From NCBI GenBank assembly GCA_020831965.1, contig JAFIFP010000014.1, forward strand, positions 124,001-188,000: a stretch of 64,000 nucleotides of DNA, read 5' to 3'. Each line of letters begins with the position of its first letter. Position 1 is the stretch's first letter. Positions 19,321-28,077 of this stretch are shown piece after piece. The notes under the pieces are model-generated. The model did not search any database. It saw only the letters and a list, made by a program, of their open reading frames with translations, and was not told the origin of the DNA. The stretch is from Idiomarina sp. GTDB lineage: Bacteria; Pseudomonadota; Gammaproteobacteria; Enterobacterales; Alteromonadaceae. Both the position numbers and the translations under genes were made by a program.

Positions 19321-19341
19321 ATCCACAAGAACTGTGGATAA
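19321..19341. promoter_or_regulatory. Palindromic DnaA-box-like site
   Basis: TGTGGATAA at 19333-19341 is the exact complement of the consensus DnaA box TTATCCACA. Seven of its bases are mirrored by ATCCACA at 19321-19327, making an inverted repeat with a 5-nt spacer. It sits in the divergent promoter region between the EIIA-like gene and yfbV. Occupancy by DnaA is inference. Confidence 0.5.
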
Positions 19342-19490
19342 CCTTGTGCATTAACTGCGTCTAAAGAGTTAAGGTATTGAAATTAAAAGCTTATTTAATT
19401 TGTTCGATTAATGCCCGAATGGCTGATTTTTGATCTAATTAGCCAGATCGTGAGAATATACTCTAGAAGTACTTGGAAAAGGGCTTACTG

Positions 19491-19916
19491 ATGTGGAAAG
19501 CGATTCGCCGTGGATACCGATATGGTCAGTTATGGCCGCAGCATGCGGTGGTCGGGAATCTTCCTGAAGCTCGTGTGATTCCCGCAACGAAATTAGGACT
19601 AAAACTTCTTCCGCTGGCGGCAGCGGCCAATCTATTCGTGCAAATTCAGTATTTGGGATTGGAATTCCTGCCGCAAATTATCGCAGGAACACTGTTCTTA
19701 TTGGTGTTACCCGTACAAGGTTATTACTGGCTCGGCAAGCGTGCGTACGTAAAGCTACCACCAAATCTTGAAGCCTGGTATTTCGACTTAAAAGAGAAAC
19801 TGAACCAAAGTGGTGAAGATATTCGCCTTCCCGGACACCGACCTGGCCCTTGTTACATCGACCTAGCTCGAGTGCTGAAGAAAGCACTGTCGGTACTCCC
19901 CCCGCACGACTACTGA
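19491..19916 (+). CDS. yfbV: YfbV-like (DUF412/UPF0208) membrane protein
   Basis: A 141-residue protein similar to E. coli YfbV, which insulates the Ter macrodomain from flanking DNA. Two hydrophobic segments (about 36-56 and 62-80) are followed by PVQGYYWLGKRAYVKLPP, a close match to the YfbV signature, and a C-terminal LARVLKKAL helix. I chose the ATG at 19491 with AAGGG upstream; a TTG at 19473 is less likely. It is transcribed alone and ends at a strong bidirectional terminator. Confidence 0.85.
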   Translation: MWKAIRRGYRYGQLWPQHAVVGNLPEARVIPATKLGLKLLPLAAAANLFVQIQYLGLEFLPQIIAGTLFLLVLPVQGYYWLGKRAYVKLPPNLEAWYFDLKEKLNQSGEDIRLPGHRPGPCYIDLARVLKKALSVLPPHDY

Positions 19917-19935
19917 GCTTGCTAGTTACAAAGTA

Positions 19936-19964
19936 ACAGGGCGTGCTAGTGCACGCCCTGTTTG
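19936..19964. terminator. Bidirectional terminator between yfbV and xthA
   Basis: A perfect 11-bp stem, ACAGGGCGTGC (19936-19946) with GCACGCCCTGT (19951-19961), has a TAGT loop and short T-rich flanks. It lies between the convergent yfbV and xthA. Confidence 0.8.
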
Positions 19965-19991
19965 CTTGAGCTACTCGCTAGAATTTTCAGC

Positions 19992-20801
19992 TCAAAACTT
20001 AAAAGTGCTCCAGATCGGCGCGTGATCAGAAGGCTTGTCGATACCCCGCAGCTCGTAATCAATACCCGCATCGACGCAACGTGCAGCTAATCCTTCGGTA
20101 GCGAGCACGAGGTCGATACGTAGACCGCGATTGTCATCAAATCCCCGTGAGCGATAATCAAACCAGCTGAATTGATCGGTAACCTCAGGGAAACGGGCGC
20201 GGAAAGTATCGGTGAACCCCCAGTCCATTAAGCGCTGCATCCATTCACGCTCTTCAGGTAAGAAGCTGCATTTACCCGTTTGTAACCAGCGCTTGGCATT
20301 ATTTTCGCCAATGCCGATATCGTGATCGGTACTGGAAATGTTCACATCTCCCATGACAATTACGGGTGCTTGTGGCGACTCATGGGTATTCAAATACGCC
20401 ATCAGATCTTGATAGAACTTTTCTTTTGCAGGGAACTTAATTGGGTGGTCACGGCTTTCGCCTTGCGGGAAGTAACCGTTTAAGATGCGTACGGGCGTGC
20501 CATCAGCTGCGTTGACCGTACCCATGATCATGCGCCGCTGCGCTTCCTCGTCATCGGTTGGAAACCCGTAAGTGACATTCTCAGCCGGCTGTTTCGTCAA
20601 AAGGGCAACACCATAGTGACCTTTCTGACCGAAGTAGTAGACGTGATAGCCCATGGCTTCCACGTCAGCGAGAGGAAACTGATCGTCATGCACTTTGGTT
20701 TCTTGAAGACCGATTACATCGGGAGAATGTTTGTCGATAAGTGCTTGAAGCTGATGAAGCCGTGCTCTCAAGCCATTGATATTAAAACTTATAACCTTCA
20801 T
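19992..20801 (-). CDS. xthA: Exodeoxyribonuclease III
   Basis: A 269-residue XthA, the major AP endonuclease and 3'-5' exonuclease of base excision repair. Motifs in order: [14 protein letters not shown] at the N-terminus, the metal-binding Glu in GLQETKVHD, the catalytic Asp/Asn in [15 protein letters not shown], and DHAPIWSTF at the end with the catalytic His. The start is MKVISFN at 20801, as in E. coli; an ATG three codons earlier (20810) is possible. Confidence 0.96.
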   Translation of the reverse strand: MKVISFNINGLRARLHQLQALIDKHSPDVIGLQETKVHDDQFPLADVEAMGYHVYYFGQKGHYGVALLTKQPAENVTYGFPTDDEEAQRRMIMGTVNAADGTPVRILNGYFPQGESRDHPIKFPAKEKFYQDLMAYLNTHESPQAPVIVMGDVNISSTDHDIGIGENNAKRWLQTGKCSFLPEEREWMQRLMDWGFTDTFRARFPEVTDQFSWFDYRSRGFDDNRGLRIDLVLATEGLAARCVDAGIDYELRGIDKPSDHAPIWSTFKF

Positions 20802-20935
20802 AAGTGACATCTTGGTAAGGACTGGATATTTGCATCATACCATTCGAATCGACGAGTTTCAGTAGCGGGTGCGAACTGCGTAAAGGACAGTTATACTGGC
20901 GCCCTGAAAATTAAAAACATAACGAACGAAGCCTT

Positions 20936-21268
20936 ATGGAATTAATTCAAGAGATCCTCGCTCATTTGAGTATGCATGTGCGCCCTTATCTTTCTCATGT
21001 CGGTATGATGGTCGTCGCGACTTTACTTGTATTATATGGCTCCAGTATTAATCGAGCAGTGCGTCGACAAGTCGGTCACTACAATTTCTTCTTTCGCACG
21101 CTTGTTTTCGTGCTGCTTTGTGCCTTCGGTTACGGACTACTGCTCACCTGGTTAACACCTCTTTTAGTCGCGCAGTTAAGAGCCATACCCAACCAGTACC
21201 TCGGCCTTGTTGTTGTGGCTATCGTAATCGGCTTAGGCATGCTTGTTGAGCGTAAACGCGACGCATAA
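20936..21268 (+). CDS. DUF3392 membrane protein
   Basis: A 110-residue protein with three hydrophobic segments (about 18-38, 50-72 and 85-104) and a basic patch NRAVRRQVGHYNFFFRT between the first two. This agrees with DUF3392, common in Alteromonadales and Vibrionales, of unknown function. The patatin gene follows 21 nt after its stop, so they may be one operon. Confidence 0.75.
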   Translation: MELIQEILAHLSMHVRPYLSHVGMMVVATLLVLYGSSINRAVRRQVGHYNFFFRTLVFVLLCAFGYGLLLTWLTPLLVAQLRAIPNQYLGLVVVAIVIGLGMLVERKRDA

Positions 21269-21289
21269 GCAGTACATCAGGATATTGAT

Positions 21290-22354
21290 ATGACAGAGTT
21301 ATTAGAAGTAAAAGCAGGTCCCGAGGCCTTTAGGCATATTCAAGAGCATGGTCTTAAAGCTGATGATGTCAGCTTAATGCTCGGAGCGTCTGGGGGCCCG
21401 AAGTGGTTTATTCTACAAGGCCTCGATAATTATCTCTTCGGTGATTTTCTCCATCAGCGTACCACGCCGATGAACCTCTTGGGGACATCAGCCGGCGCAT
21501 GGCGATTTGCGAGCTTGGGGCGCGGCGATGCCGCGCAAGCGAGTCGATTATTCTGTGAACTTTATCGTGCCACTGTGTATACCGCGAAGCCTGATGTGAA
21601 GGAAATTACAGACAAGGCGCGAGTGTTACTGGAAACCTATGTCACCGACGACGCCATTGATGAGATCCTGACGCAGGAACGTTTTCGTCATCATATGATT
21701 GTCGTGCGCAGCAAGGGACTTGGCGTATTTGAAAATCGTTTTGCGCAAGGGCTCGGACTCTTGACTGCAGCAACGGCCAATGCGGTCAGTCGAAAATACC
21801 TTGGTCATTTCTTCGAGCGCGTGGTTTTTCATCATCCGAAATGCGAGCCGCCATTGGGGCGAGGCTGGTCAGATTTACCTACTCGACATATTCAGCTTAC
21901 GCGGGAAAACTTTCGAGACGCATTGCTCGCAACCGGATCGATTCCCATGGTGTTAGCGGGTGTGCGTGATATCCCCGGCGCGCCTGCGGGTATCTATCGG
22001 GATGGCGGTGTAACCGATTATCATTTTGACCTTGATCTCTCGGAGCAGCAGGGTATTGCGCTCTATCCACATTTCCAGCGTGAGATTATTCCTGGTTGGT
22101 TTGATAAACACTTAAAACGTCGAGTACAAGGTGGTCATTGGCCTCGTGTGGTGACTCTTATGCCGACCCAGGCTTTTATTGATCAGTTACCTTACGGCAA
22201 AATACCTGACCGCAAAGATTTTGCGCAACTCGCAGCGGAACCACGTCAAGCTTATTGGCAAGAAGCCGTCGAGCAGGGGTATCGTTTAGCCGATCAGTTA
22301 CAAGGATGGGTTGAGAGTGGAGAAATTGCTCAGCGAGTAAAACTCTGGTCGTGA
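21290..22354 (+). CDS. Patatin-like phospholipase family protein
   Basis: A 354-residue patatin-type serine lipase or acyl hydrolase. The oxyanion glycine loop is LGASGGPKW (about 31-39), the nucleophile elbow is GTSAG with Ser67, and the catalytic Asp is Asp238 in YRDGGVTDYH. No signal peptide or membrane segment is clear, so it is probably cytoplasmic. The substrate is unknown. The last 25 nt overlap the convergent Sel1-repeat gene. Confidence 0.87.
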   Translation: MTELLEVKAGPEAFRHIQEHGLKADDVSLMLGASGGPKWFILQGLDNYLFGDFLHQRTTPMNLLGTSAGAWRFASLGRGDAAQASRLFCELYRATVYTAKPDVKEITDKARVLLETYVTDDAIDEILTQERFRHHMIVVRSKGLGVFENRFAQGLGLLTAATANAVSRKYLGHFFERVVFHHPKCEPPLGRGWSDLPTRHIQLTRENFRDALLATGSIPMVLAGVRDIPGAPAGIYRDGGVTDYHFDLDLSEQQGIALYPHFQREIIPGWFDKHLKRRVQGGHWPRVVTLMPTQAFIDQLPYGKIPDRKDFAQLAAEPRQAYWQEAVEQGYRLADQLQGWVESGEIAQRVKLWS

Positions 22355-22719
22355 AAGCCTGCGCCCAATTCGATATCGCATATTTGTTCAAAGCGGTCTG
22401 CCGCTAAACGTGAAGCGAGTATTTCTTCGCGTGCGGTTAATTGCTGGCTGGCTTTAGCAAGAGCCGAGGCCGCGTTCGGGTCTTCGAATACGTCGGCTAG
22501 CGTGAGCCAACAATAGGCATGATAGGCACTGCGGGGAACGCCTTTACCTTGGAGAAACTGCATTCCAAGGTAGTACATGGCACGGCGATGCCCGAGCAGG
22601 GCGGCGCGTCGAAAATGACGAGCGGCACTGAGCATTTTGCCTAACTTGGCATCGCGGCTGGCTTGCACAAAATGGGCCTGTGCGAGTCGCTCACGTTCTG
22701 CCAAAGACCATGATTTCAC
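22330..22719 (-). CDS. Sel1/TPR-like repeat protein
   Basis: A 129-residue soluble helical protein. The centre, SAARHFRRAALLGHRRAMYY followed by LGMQFLQGKGVPR and AYCWLTLAD, is a classic pair of Sel1 repeats. Such repeats mediate protein contacts; no partner can be named. It overlaps the patatin gene at the 3' end and is divergent from the hybrid kinase gene. Confidence 0.75.
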   Translation of the reverse strand: MKSWSLAERERLAQAHFVQASRDAKLGKMLSAARHFRRAALLGHRRAMYYLGMQFLQGKGVPRSAYHAYCWLTLADVFEDPNAASALAKASQQLTAREEILASRLAADRFEQICDIELGAGFHDQSFTR

Positions 22720-22741
22720 GCAAAATTCCCTTTAGTTAGTT

Positions 22742-22768
22742 ATGTTAATGGCCATGTTAATGGTTATG
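22742..22768. repeat. 12-bp tandem repeat, about 2.3 copies
   Basis: ATGTTAATGGCC is followed directly by ATGTTAATGGTT and then a partial ATGCTAA. It lies in the divergent region between the Sel1 gene and the hybrid kinase gene and could be a regulator site or slippage product. Confidence 0.7.
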
Positions 22769-22846
22769 CTAACCTTTTGTTCTTATCACTTTATATGATT
22801 CTATGGGTGTAAGTGTACCCATACTTTGGTTTCTCGGGGAATATTT

Positions 22847-24778
22847 ATGATCCGCCTCTTCATTGATCACAACATTGAAACCTTATTTGCCGCAAGCGAA
22901 CAGGTGTCGTTGTTTGTCTGGGAGAATTCGCCAGGTTGGCCGGTCGTTTACTGTACAGAGAATGCGCTTAAATTACTCGGATATTCAAAATCAGACCTTG
23001 AGTCCCGCAAGGTGACCTTCTCGGACAAAGTTCATCCGGATGATCTTGAACGGGTTTCCAATGAAGTAAAGTCAGCAATTGCGAATTTGGAGCAGACCTC
23101 CTTTACTCACCAAGATTATCGCATGGTTCGAGCGGACCAAGACGTGATCTGGGTTTCCGATACCACCATTATTCAGCGTAACGCTGCGGGGGAGACGGAA
23201 TATCTCATGGGCTACTTGCTCGACATTACTGCGCGGAAACGTTTAGAGCTCAGCCTTGCCTCCGAGCGCAACTATTTGCAACAAGTCATTGAAGGGGCGC
23301 GTCTGGGTAGCTGGGACTGGGACTGGCAGACATCCATTGTGCGTGTTAATAAGCATTGGCTTTCAATGTTTGGTTTACATGAGTATCCGGCCCAATTCGA
23401 CTTTCCATTTTGGCAGGAGCATGTGCATGAACATGACCAGTTAGAATGGAAACGTGCGTTGCAACGTCACGTGGAGGGGAATACGCCGTTCTATGAGCAT
23501 ATTTATCGTATGCAGCATGCTGATGGTCGTTGGTTGTATGTGCTCGATCGAGGACAAATTATTCGTCGAGACGACTACGGAAACCCGATTCGATTTAGTG
23601 GCATTCTAACGGACATTACCTCGCAGAAAGAGGCTGAAATTGCGGCACAACGCAGCGCCGAGGCGAAAAACACTATGCTGGCTAGTGTTTCTCACGAAAT
23701 TCGAACGCCTTTGCATGGCATTCTTGGCATTGCCTCGTTGCTCGAACGCCAAGTGAGTGATGAGAAGCAGCGCCAAATGATCCGAACCATTCTAGAAAGT
23801 GGCGATTATCTTCTGAACTCACTGAATGACGTACTCGACGTGACTCGCGCTGAACAGGGAGATTTTTCGATTGTCCATGGTGCTCACGCGATTCAAGACA
23901 TACTAGCTCACATTGCCATGCTTTTTACCGAGCGTGCGGAGCAGAAAGGTATTGAGTTACTGGTAGAGCGCACGCTCGCCGTTCCAGACTACTTAATGGT
24001 TGATCGCTCGCGCTTGATGCAGGTGCTGATTAACTTGCTAGATAACGCATTGAAATATACCAATGTCGGTTCAATTTATGTTCAGTTTGATTGGCGCGCA
24101 GAGCCGAGTCAGCGCGAAGTGCTGATGATTGAGGTGCGCGATACGGGTATTGGAATTCAAGATACACAGCGTATTTGGTCCCTATTCGAGCAAGAAGCGC
24201 GTTATGGCGCGAAAACGGGCAGCGGCGTTGGTTTAAATGTGGTTCAAAACCTTGTGCGCTTGATGGGGGGAACCATTGATGTGGAGTCAATACCCAATAG
24301 TGGCAGCACCTTCTTACTTCGACTGCCATCGCAAACCACACTCGCTCCGCAAGCCCACGCCCAGGCTAAGGCTAAGGCGCATCAAGTGACCTTGCCCAAG
24401 CTTCGTGTATTGGTGGTGGATGACAGTGACGTGAATCAACTGATTCTTGGTGAAATGCTGCAAGAGCTAGAGCAAGAATATGTGTGTGTTTCAAGTGGCG
24501 AGGACGCCATTGCAGCCCTTACTCAGTTGGAAGTGGACATTATTTTCATGGACATTCATATGCAAGGCATGTCGGGTATTGAGACGACTAAAGCAATCCG
24601 CGAGCAGCTAGGTGACCGGTTATGTATCGTCGCACTTACCGCGAACGCCATACCCATGACCGAAAGTGACGGATTGGCGGCAGGAATGAATGGCTACTTG
24701 CCCAAGCCTTTTACTTTGAGAGACATTGAGGAGATTCTTCACAATTGTGTAAAGCACATTGCAAATCCAACATCTTAG
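22847..24778 (+). CDS. PAS-PAS hybrid sensor histidine kinase
   Basis: A 643-residue cytoplasmic hybrid kinase with no transmembrane helix. Two PAS domains (about 15-130 and 140-260) are followed by the dimerisation helix with phosphoacceptor His283 in SVSHEIRTPLHG. The ATPase domain has LLDNALKYTN, DTGIGI and a G2 box GSGVGLNV. A C-terminal receiver has Asp569 in FMDIHMQG and a conserved Lys in LPKPF. The stimulus is unknown; PAS domains suggest redox, oxygen or a ligand. I chose the ATG at 22847, preceded by GGGGA. No separate response regulator is adjacent. Confidence 0.9.
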   Translation: MIRLFIDHNIETLFAASEQVSLFVWENSPGWPVVYCTENALKLLGYSKSDLESRKVTFSDKVHPDDLERVSNEVKSAIANLEQTSFTHQDYRMVRADQDVIWVSDTTIIQRNAAGETEYLMGYLLDITARKRLELSLASERNYLQQVIEGARLGSWDWDWQTSIVRVNKHWLSMFGLHEYPAQFDFPFWQEHVHEHDQLEWKRALQRHVEGNTPFYEHIYRMQHADGRWLYVLDRGQIIRRDDYGNPIRFSGILTDITSQKEAEIAAQRSAEAKNTMLASVSHEIRTPLHGILGIASLLERQVSDEKQRQMIRTILESGDYLLNSLNDVLDVTRAEQGDFSIVHGAHAIQDILAHIAMLFTERAEQKGIELLVERTLAVPDYLMVDRSRLMQVLINLLDNALKYTNVGSIYVQFDWRAEPSQREVLMIEVRDTGIGIQDTQRIWSLFEQEARYGAKTGSGVGLNVVQNLVRLMGGTIDVESIPNSGSTFLLRLPSQTTLAPQAHAQAKAKAHQVTLPKLRVLVVDDSDVNQLILGEMLQELEQEYVCVSSGEDAIAALTQLEVDIIFMDIHMQGMSGIETTKAIREQLGDRLCIVALTANAIPMTESDGLAAGMNGYLPKPFTLRDIEEILHNCVKHIANPTS

Positions 24779-24891
24779 ACTAGTCTTTAACCAGTAACTG
24801 CATTCTTAACTTACTGTTTTTAAACGAAATAGCCGGTCTCCTGTATGAGATGGGCTGTCACTACAGCGAAATGACTAAGGGATGTGTACTT

Positions 24892-25095
24892 ATGAATCGG
24901 ATTTTATCTTTGGCAATACTCGTGGCGGGCCTGATCATGCTGTATTTTGGTTGGCAGGAAAAAGAGTCTTTCGCCGGTCAAGCGAGTGAGGCATTAACTG
25001 GGCAGCCGACAGATAATGCAATGTGGTTTCTCATTGCCGGTGCGGTCGCCGTCATTGTAGGTTTGGGTGGTTTAGCTCACTCCTTGAAGAAATAG
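24892..25095 (+). CDS. DUF3185 small membrane protein
   Basis: A 67-residue protein with two transmembrane segments (about 3-20 and 43-63) and a small polar middle, resembling DUF3185. The ATG at 24892 fits the hydrophobic start MNRILSLAILVAGL; the frame opens upstream but adds a non-matching leader. Function unknown. The terminator hairpin at 25159 is the first one downstream. Confidence 0.7.
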   Translation: MNRILSLAILVAGLIMLYFGWQEKESFAGQASEALTGQPTDNAMWFLIAGAVAVIVGLGGLAHSLKK

Positions 25096-25123
25096 CGTGT
25101 TCGCTACGAAATAGACCTTTGAT

Positions 25124-25149
25124 ATCGCTTAATTGCATCGCTTAATTGC
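25124..25149. repeat. Exact 13-bp tandem duplication
   Basis: ATCGCTTAATTGC occurs twice in direct tandem (25124-25136 and 25137-25149) just before the terminator-like hairpin upstream of the moxR gene. Confidence 0.9.
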
Positions 25150-25158
25150 GATACCATG

Positions 25159-25194
25159 ACGCCTTCAGTTGTTATTCTCTGAGGGCGTTTTTTT
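25159..25194 (+). terminator. Terminator-like hairpin abutting the moxR start codon
   Basis: ACGCCTTCAG (25159-25168) pairs with CTGAGGGCGT (25179-25188), 10 bp with one G-U pair, followed by six T. The next base is the A of the moxR ATG at 25195. The GAGGG in the 3' arm (25181-25185) is the only Shine-Dalgarno-like sequence for that start. It may terminate the upstream gene and also limit moxR expression. Confidence 0.75.
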
Positions 25195-26073
25195 ATGGCA
25201 GATTCCAAGAACAATGGGCACAACGGAGCCAAGTTTACAGGTACAGATCGCTACATTGTTTCGGGTGAACTGGGCTTAGCGGTAAATGCAGCGGTCACGC
25301 TGGCAAAACCATTGTTGATTAAAGGAGAGCCTGGTACTGGAAAAACCCAGTTGGCCGAAGAGCTTGCGGCAAGCTTGGGTACGAAGCTGCTGCGCTGGCA
25401 CATTAAGTCAACCACTAAAGCGCAACAAGGCCTTTATGAGTATGACGCGGTATCGCGTCTACGCGACAGCCAGTTAGGCAGCGATAAAGTGCATGATATT
25501 AGCAACTATATTCGCCCCGGAATGCTATGGCAGGCTTTTGTCGCCGAACAGCGGCCCGTGCTCTTGATTGATGAAATCGACAAGGCCGATATTGAGTTTC
25601 CTAACGACTTACTGCACGAACTTGATCGGATGGAATTTCATGTGTACGAAACTGGTGAGCAAATCACTGCCGCTCAACGTCCCATTGTGATCATCACCTC
25701 AAACAATGAGAAAGAGCTCCCAGACGCATTTTTGCGCCGTTGCTTCTTTCATTACATTCGTTTTCCGGATGAGTCGACATTAAAAGCGATCGTGCAAGTT
25801 CACTTTCCAAATATCCAGCCGCGATTACTACAAACTGCCCTAGAAGTGTTCTTTGATGTGCGTGAAACGCCTGGCTTGAAAAAGAAACCTTCCACCTCAG
25901 AACTCCTCGATTGGCTAAAACTCCTGCTCGCCGAGGAGATGGGACCTGAAGCGTTACAGAAGCAGCACGAACAAGGTGGATTAATGCCTATGTTTGGTGC
26001 CCTGCTGAAGAATGAACAGGATGTCGAACTCGTTGAGAAACTGGCATTTATGGCTCGCCGCCAAGGACGCTAG
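25195..26073 (+). CDS. MoxR-type AAA+ ATPase
   Basis: A 292-residue MoxR-family AAA+ ATPase. Walker A is GEPGTGKT (44-51), Walker B is LLIDEIDKAD (Asp126, Glu127), and sensor/arginine residues are in LPDAFLRRCFFHYIRFP. MoxR ATPases act with a partner VWA protein as chaperones or in metal-site maturation. The gene directly downstream encodes that partner with no gap. The start codon has the unusual context described for the hairpin before it. Confidence 0.92.
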   Translation: MADSKNNGHNGAKFTGTDRYIVSGELGLAVNAAVTLAKPLLIKGEPGTGKTQLAEELAASLGTKLLRWHIKSTTKAQQGLYEYDAVSRLRDSQLGSDKVHDISNYIRPGMLWQAFVAEQRPVLLIDEIDKADIEFPNDLLHELDRMEFHVYETGEQITAAQRPIVIITSNNEKELPDAFLRRCFFHYIRFPDESTLKAIVQVHFPNIQPRLLQTALEVFFDVRETPGLKKKPSTSELLDWLKLLLAEEMGPEALQKQHEQGGLMPMFGALLKNEQDVELVEKLAFMARRQGR

Positions 26074-27243
26074 ATGTTTATTGAGTTTTTCTTTTGTTTG
26101 CGTCGTCATGGGCTCAAGGTCAGCATTACGGAACTGCTTGATTTGTTGCAGGCGCTTGAGCAGCAGGTGGTGTTTGCGAATATAGAAGACTTCTACAGTC
26201 TCGCGCGGACCATTTTGGTGAAAGACGAGAGCCAGTACGATCGTTTTGACCGTGCCTTTGCGGAGTACTTTGAGGGCGTTGCTGACGTGGACATTGCCGC
26301 AGCTATCCCAGATGACTGGCTCATCCCGGGTCTACAACGCCAGTTAAGTGATGAAGAAAAGGCAAAACTGCAAGCCATGGGCGGCTTGGAAGAGCTTCTT
26401 AAAGCCTTCAAAGAACGCCTGCAGGAGCAACAGAAACGCCATGCGGGCGGGAACAAGTGGATTGGGACGGGGGGAACTTCACCCTTCGGTGCCTATGGTT
26501 TCAATCCCGAGGGTGTTCGTATTGGTCAGGATGGTTCAAACGCACGGCGGGCGGTAAAGGTCTGGGATAAACGTGAATTTCGCGATCTCGACACAGATGA
26601 AGCGCTGAATAACCGCACCATGCAGCTCGCCTTACGTGCTTTGCGGAGGTTCGCGCGCACCGGCGCAGTGACCGAGTTGGATCTGGATGAAACCATTCGT
26701 GCAACTTCAAGAAAAGGTGGGCTGCTCGATTTACAGTGGCGAGCCGAGCGGCATAATGCGGTAAAAGTCCTCATTCTATTCGATGTGGGCGGCTCCATGG
26801 ATGATTACATCTATGAATGTCAGCAACTCTTCGCGGCAGCGCGCTCTGAATTTAAGCATCTGGAGTTCTACTATTTTCATAACTGTGTGTATGAACATGT
26901 ATGGAAAACCAACACACGACGTTATCAAGAGACAACCCCACTCAAAGAGCTGATGAATCGCTATGGTAAAGACTATAAGTTGATTTTGGTCGGCGATGCC
27001 ACGATGGGCCCTTACGAGATTGCTTACCCGGGCGGGAGTGTTGAGCACTGGAATGAAGAGGCAGGTTCTGTCTGGATGCAGCGATTCCTTGGTCACTTTG
27101 AGAAGGCGGTTTGGGTAAATCCACAACCGCAAGAACGATGGCGTTACCATCCGTCGATTCAGATGATGCATGAATTGATGAGTGACCGCATGCAGCCACT
27201 CACCTTAGCCGGTTTACAGAGCGCTATCCGCACCCTCATCTAA
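26074..27243 (+). CDS. VWA-domain (CoxE-like) protein
   Basis: A 389-residue soluble protein whose C-terminal half is a von Willebrand A domain with a MIDAS-like DVGGS (237-241, canonical DxSxS changed at the third position to Gly). The N-terminal half has FFFCLRRHGLKVSITE and a long charged helical region, as in CoxE/YehP-type partners of MoxR. It follows moxR with no intervening base, so the two are coupled. Its last 30 nt overlap the convergent TlpA-like gene. Confidence 0.9.
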   Translation: MFIEFFFCLRRHGLKVSITELLDLLQALEQQVVFANIEDFYSLARTILVKDESQYDRFDRAFAEYFEGVADVDIAAAIPDDWLIPGLQRQLSDEEKAKLQAMGGLEELLKAFKERLQEQQKRHAGGNKWIGTGGTSPFGAYGFNPEGVRIGQDGSNARRAVKVWDKREFRDLDTDEALNNRTMQLALRALRRFARTGAVTELDLDETIRATSRKGGLLDLQWRAERHNAVKVLILFDVGGSMDDYIYECQQLFAAARSEFKHLEFYYFHNCVYEHVWKTNTRRYQETTPLKELMNRYGKDYKLILVGDATMGPYEIAYPGGSVEHWNEEAGSVWMQRFLGHFEKAVWVNPQPQERWRYHPSIQMMHELMSDRMQPLTLAGLQSAIRTLI

Positions 27244-28068
27244 TGTTTCGCTTGGGCGAGGCGCTTCGCCTCGCATGCGTTGGACCCCTTGGAACAAACG
27301 CGCGGAGGAGAACTCACCCACATGAGTATCTACCAGCTCGCCATAGGCGTTAAAGAACAAGGTGGTGGGCAATACATGCGCATCAATGGTGTGACTAAAT
27401 TGGTGCTGAGTGTCGAGCAAGTTATGGTCAATTTGCAGGTTGTGTTCTTGCATGAAAGCACTCACCTGTGCCGCGGTCTCGCCTTGATTCACGATGACAA
27501 AAGCCACGTCTGGCCAACGGCTTTGCGCTTCTGCGAGTAAGGGCATTTCCCGCACGCAAGGCGGACACCATGTAGCCCATAAATTAAACACCACAGGTTG
27601 GCCGCGGAAGCTTTGATCAATGGTGACTGAGCGCCCAGATAAGGTGTGTAAGGTTAGGTTAGGAATAGTCGCTTCGTGAGTGCGTTGTCCGTAGCTAAAT
27701 TGCAGTCCTAAATAAACGATTAAACCGGCGAGGCTAGCAATTAGTAATGGCGCTACAAGTGGCCGTCTGCGAATGATTTCCCACAGCAGCATGGCCGCGC
27801 CACCCGCGATTCCCATCCATAAATCGAAGCCACCATCGCGGACATTGAAAATTTGCCAAGGCTCACTCAAGTATAGGTCGCCATGGCGCACCACAAAGCT
27901 TACACGAGCAACGATCAACGTGACGGCTAAGACGCGAAATATTGCATCAGTCACCGGTAGCTGTTTGCGCTTGCCGAAAAACCAAGCCAATAAAAAGGCG
28001 AGGCCGCAGGCGATAAAGAAAATAATGTGGGTCATCGAGAAACCAAATGGACCTAAATTCACAGACAT
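27214..28068 (-). CDS. Membrane-anchored TlpA-type thiol-disulfide oxidoreductase
   Basis: A 284-residue two-part protein. Residues 1-125 hold about four hydrophobic segments resembling part of a prolipoprotein diacylglyceryl transferase (Lgt)-like membrane domain. Residues 130-265 form a TlpA/thioredoxin domain with active site ATWCPPC (Cys168, Cys171) and cis-Pro in VLPTTLFF, predicted to face the periplasm. It would reduce periplasmic disulfides using electrons from the membrane. It lies 9 nt downstream of the persulfide dioxygenase-like gene on the same strand. Confidence 0.83.
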   Translation of the reverse strand: MSVNLGPFGFSMTHIIFFIACGLAFLLAWFFGKRKQLPVTDAIFRVLAVTLIVARVSFVVRHGDLYLSEPWQIFNVRDGGFDLWMGIAGGAAMLLWEIIRRRPLVAPLLIASLAGLIVYLGLQFSYGQRTHEATIPNLTLHTLSGRSVTIDQSFRGQPVVFNLWATWCPPCVREMPLLAEAQSRWPDVAFVIVNQGETAAQVSAFMQEHNLQIDHNLLDTQHQFSHTIDAHVLPTTLFFNAYGELVDTHVGEFSSARLFQGVQRMRGEAPRPSETLDEGADSAL

Positions 28069-28077
28069 GAGTGTTTC

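Noticed and set aside
25195-27243. MoxR-VWA pair as part of a ternary or anti-phage system
   Set aside because: No vWA-MoxR-associated effectors or defence genes are adjacent; the pair looks like an ordinary chaperone-type unit.
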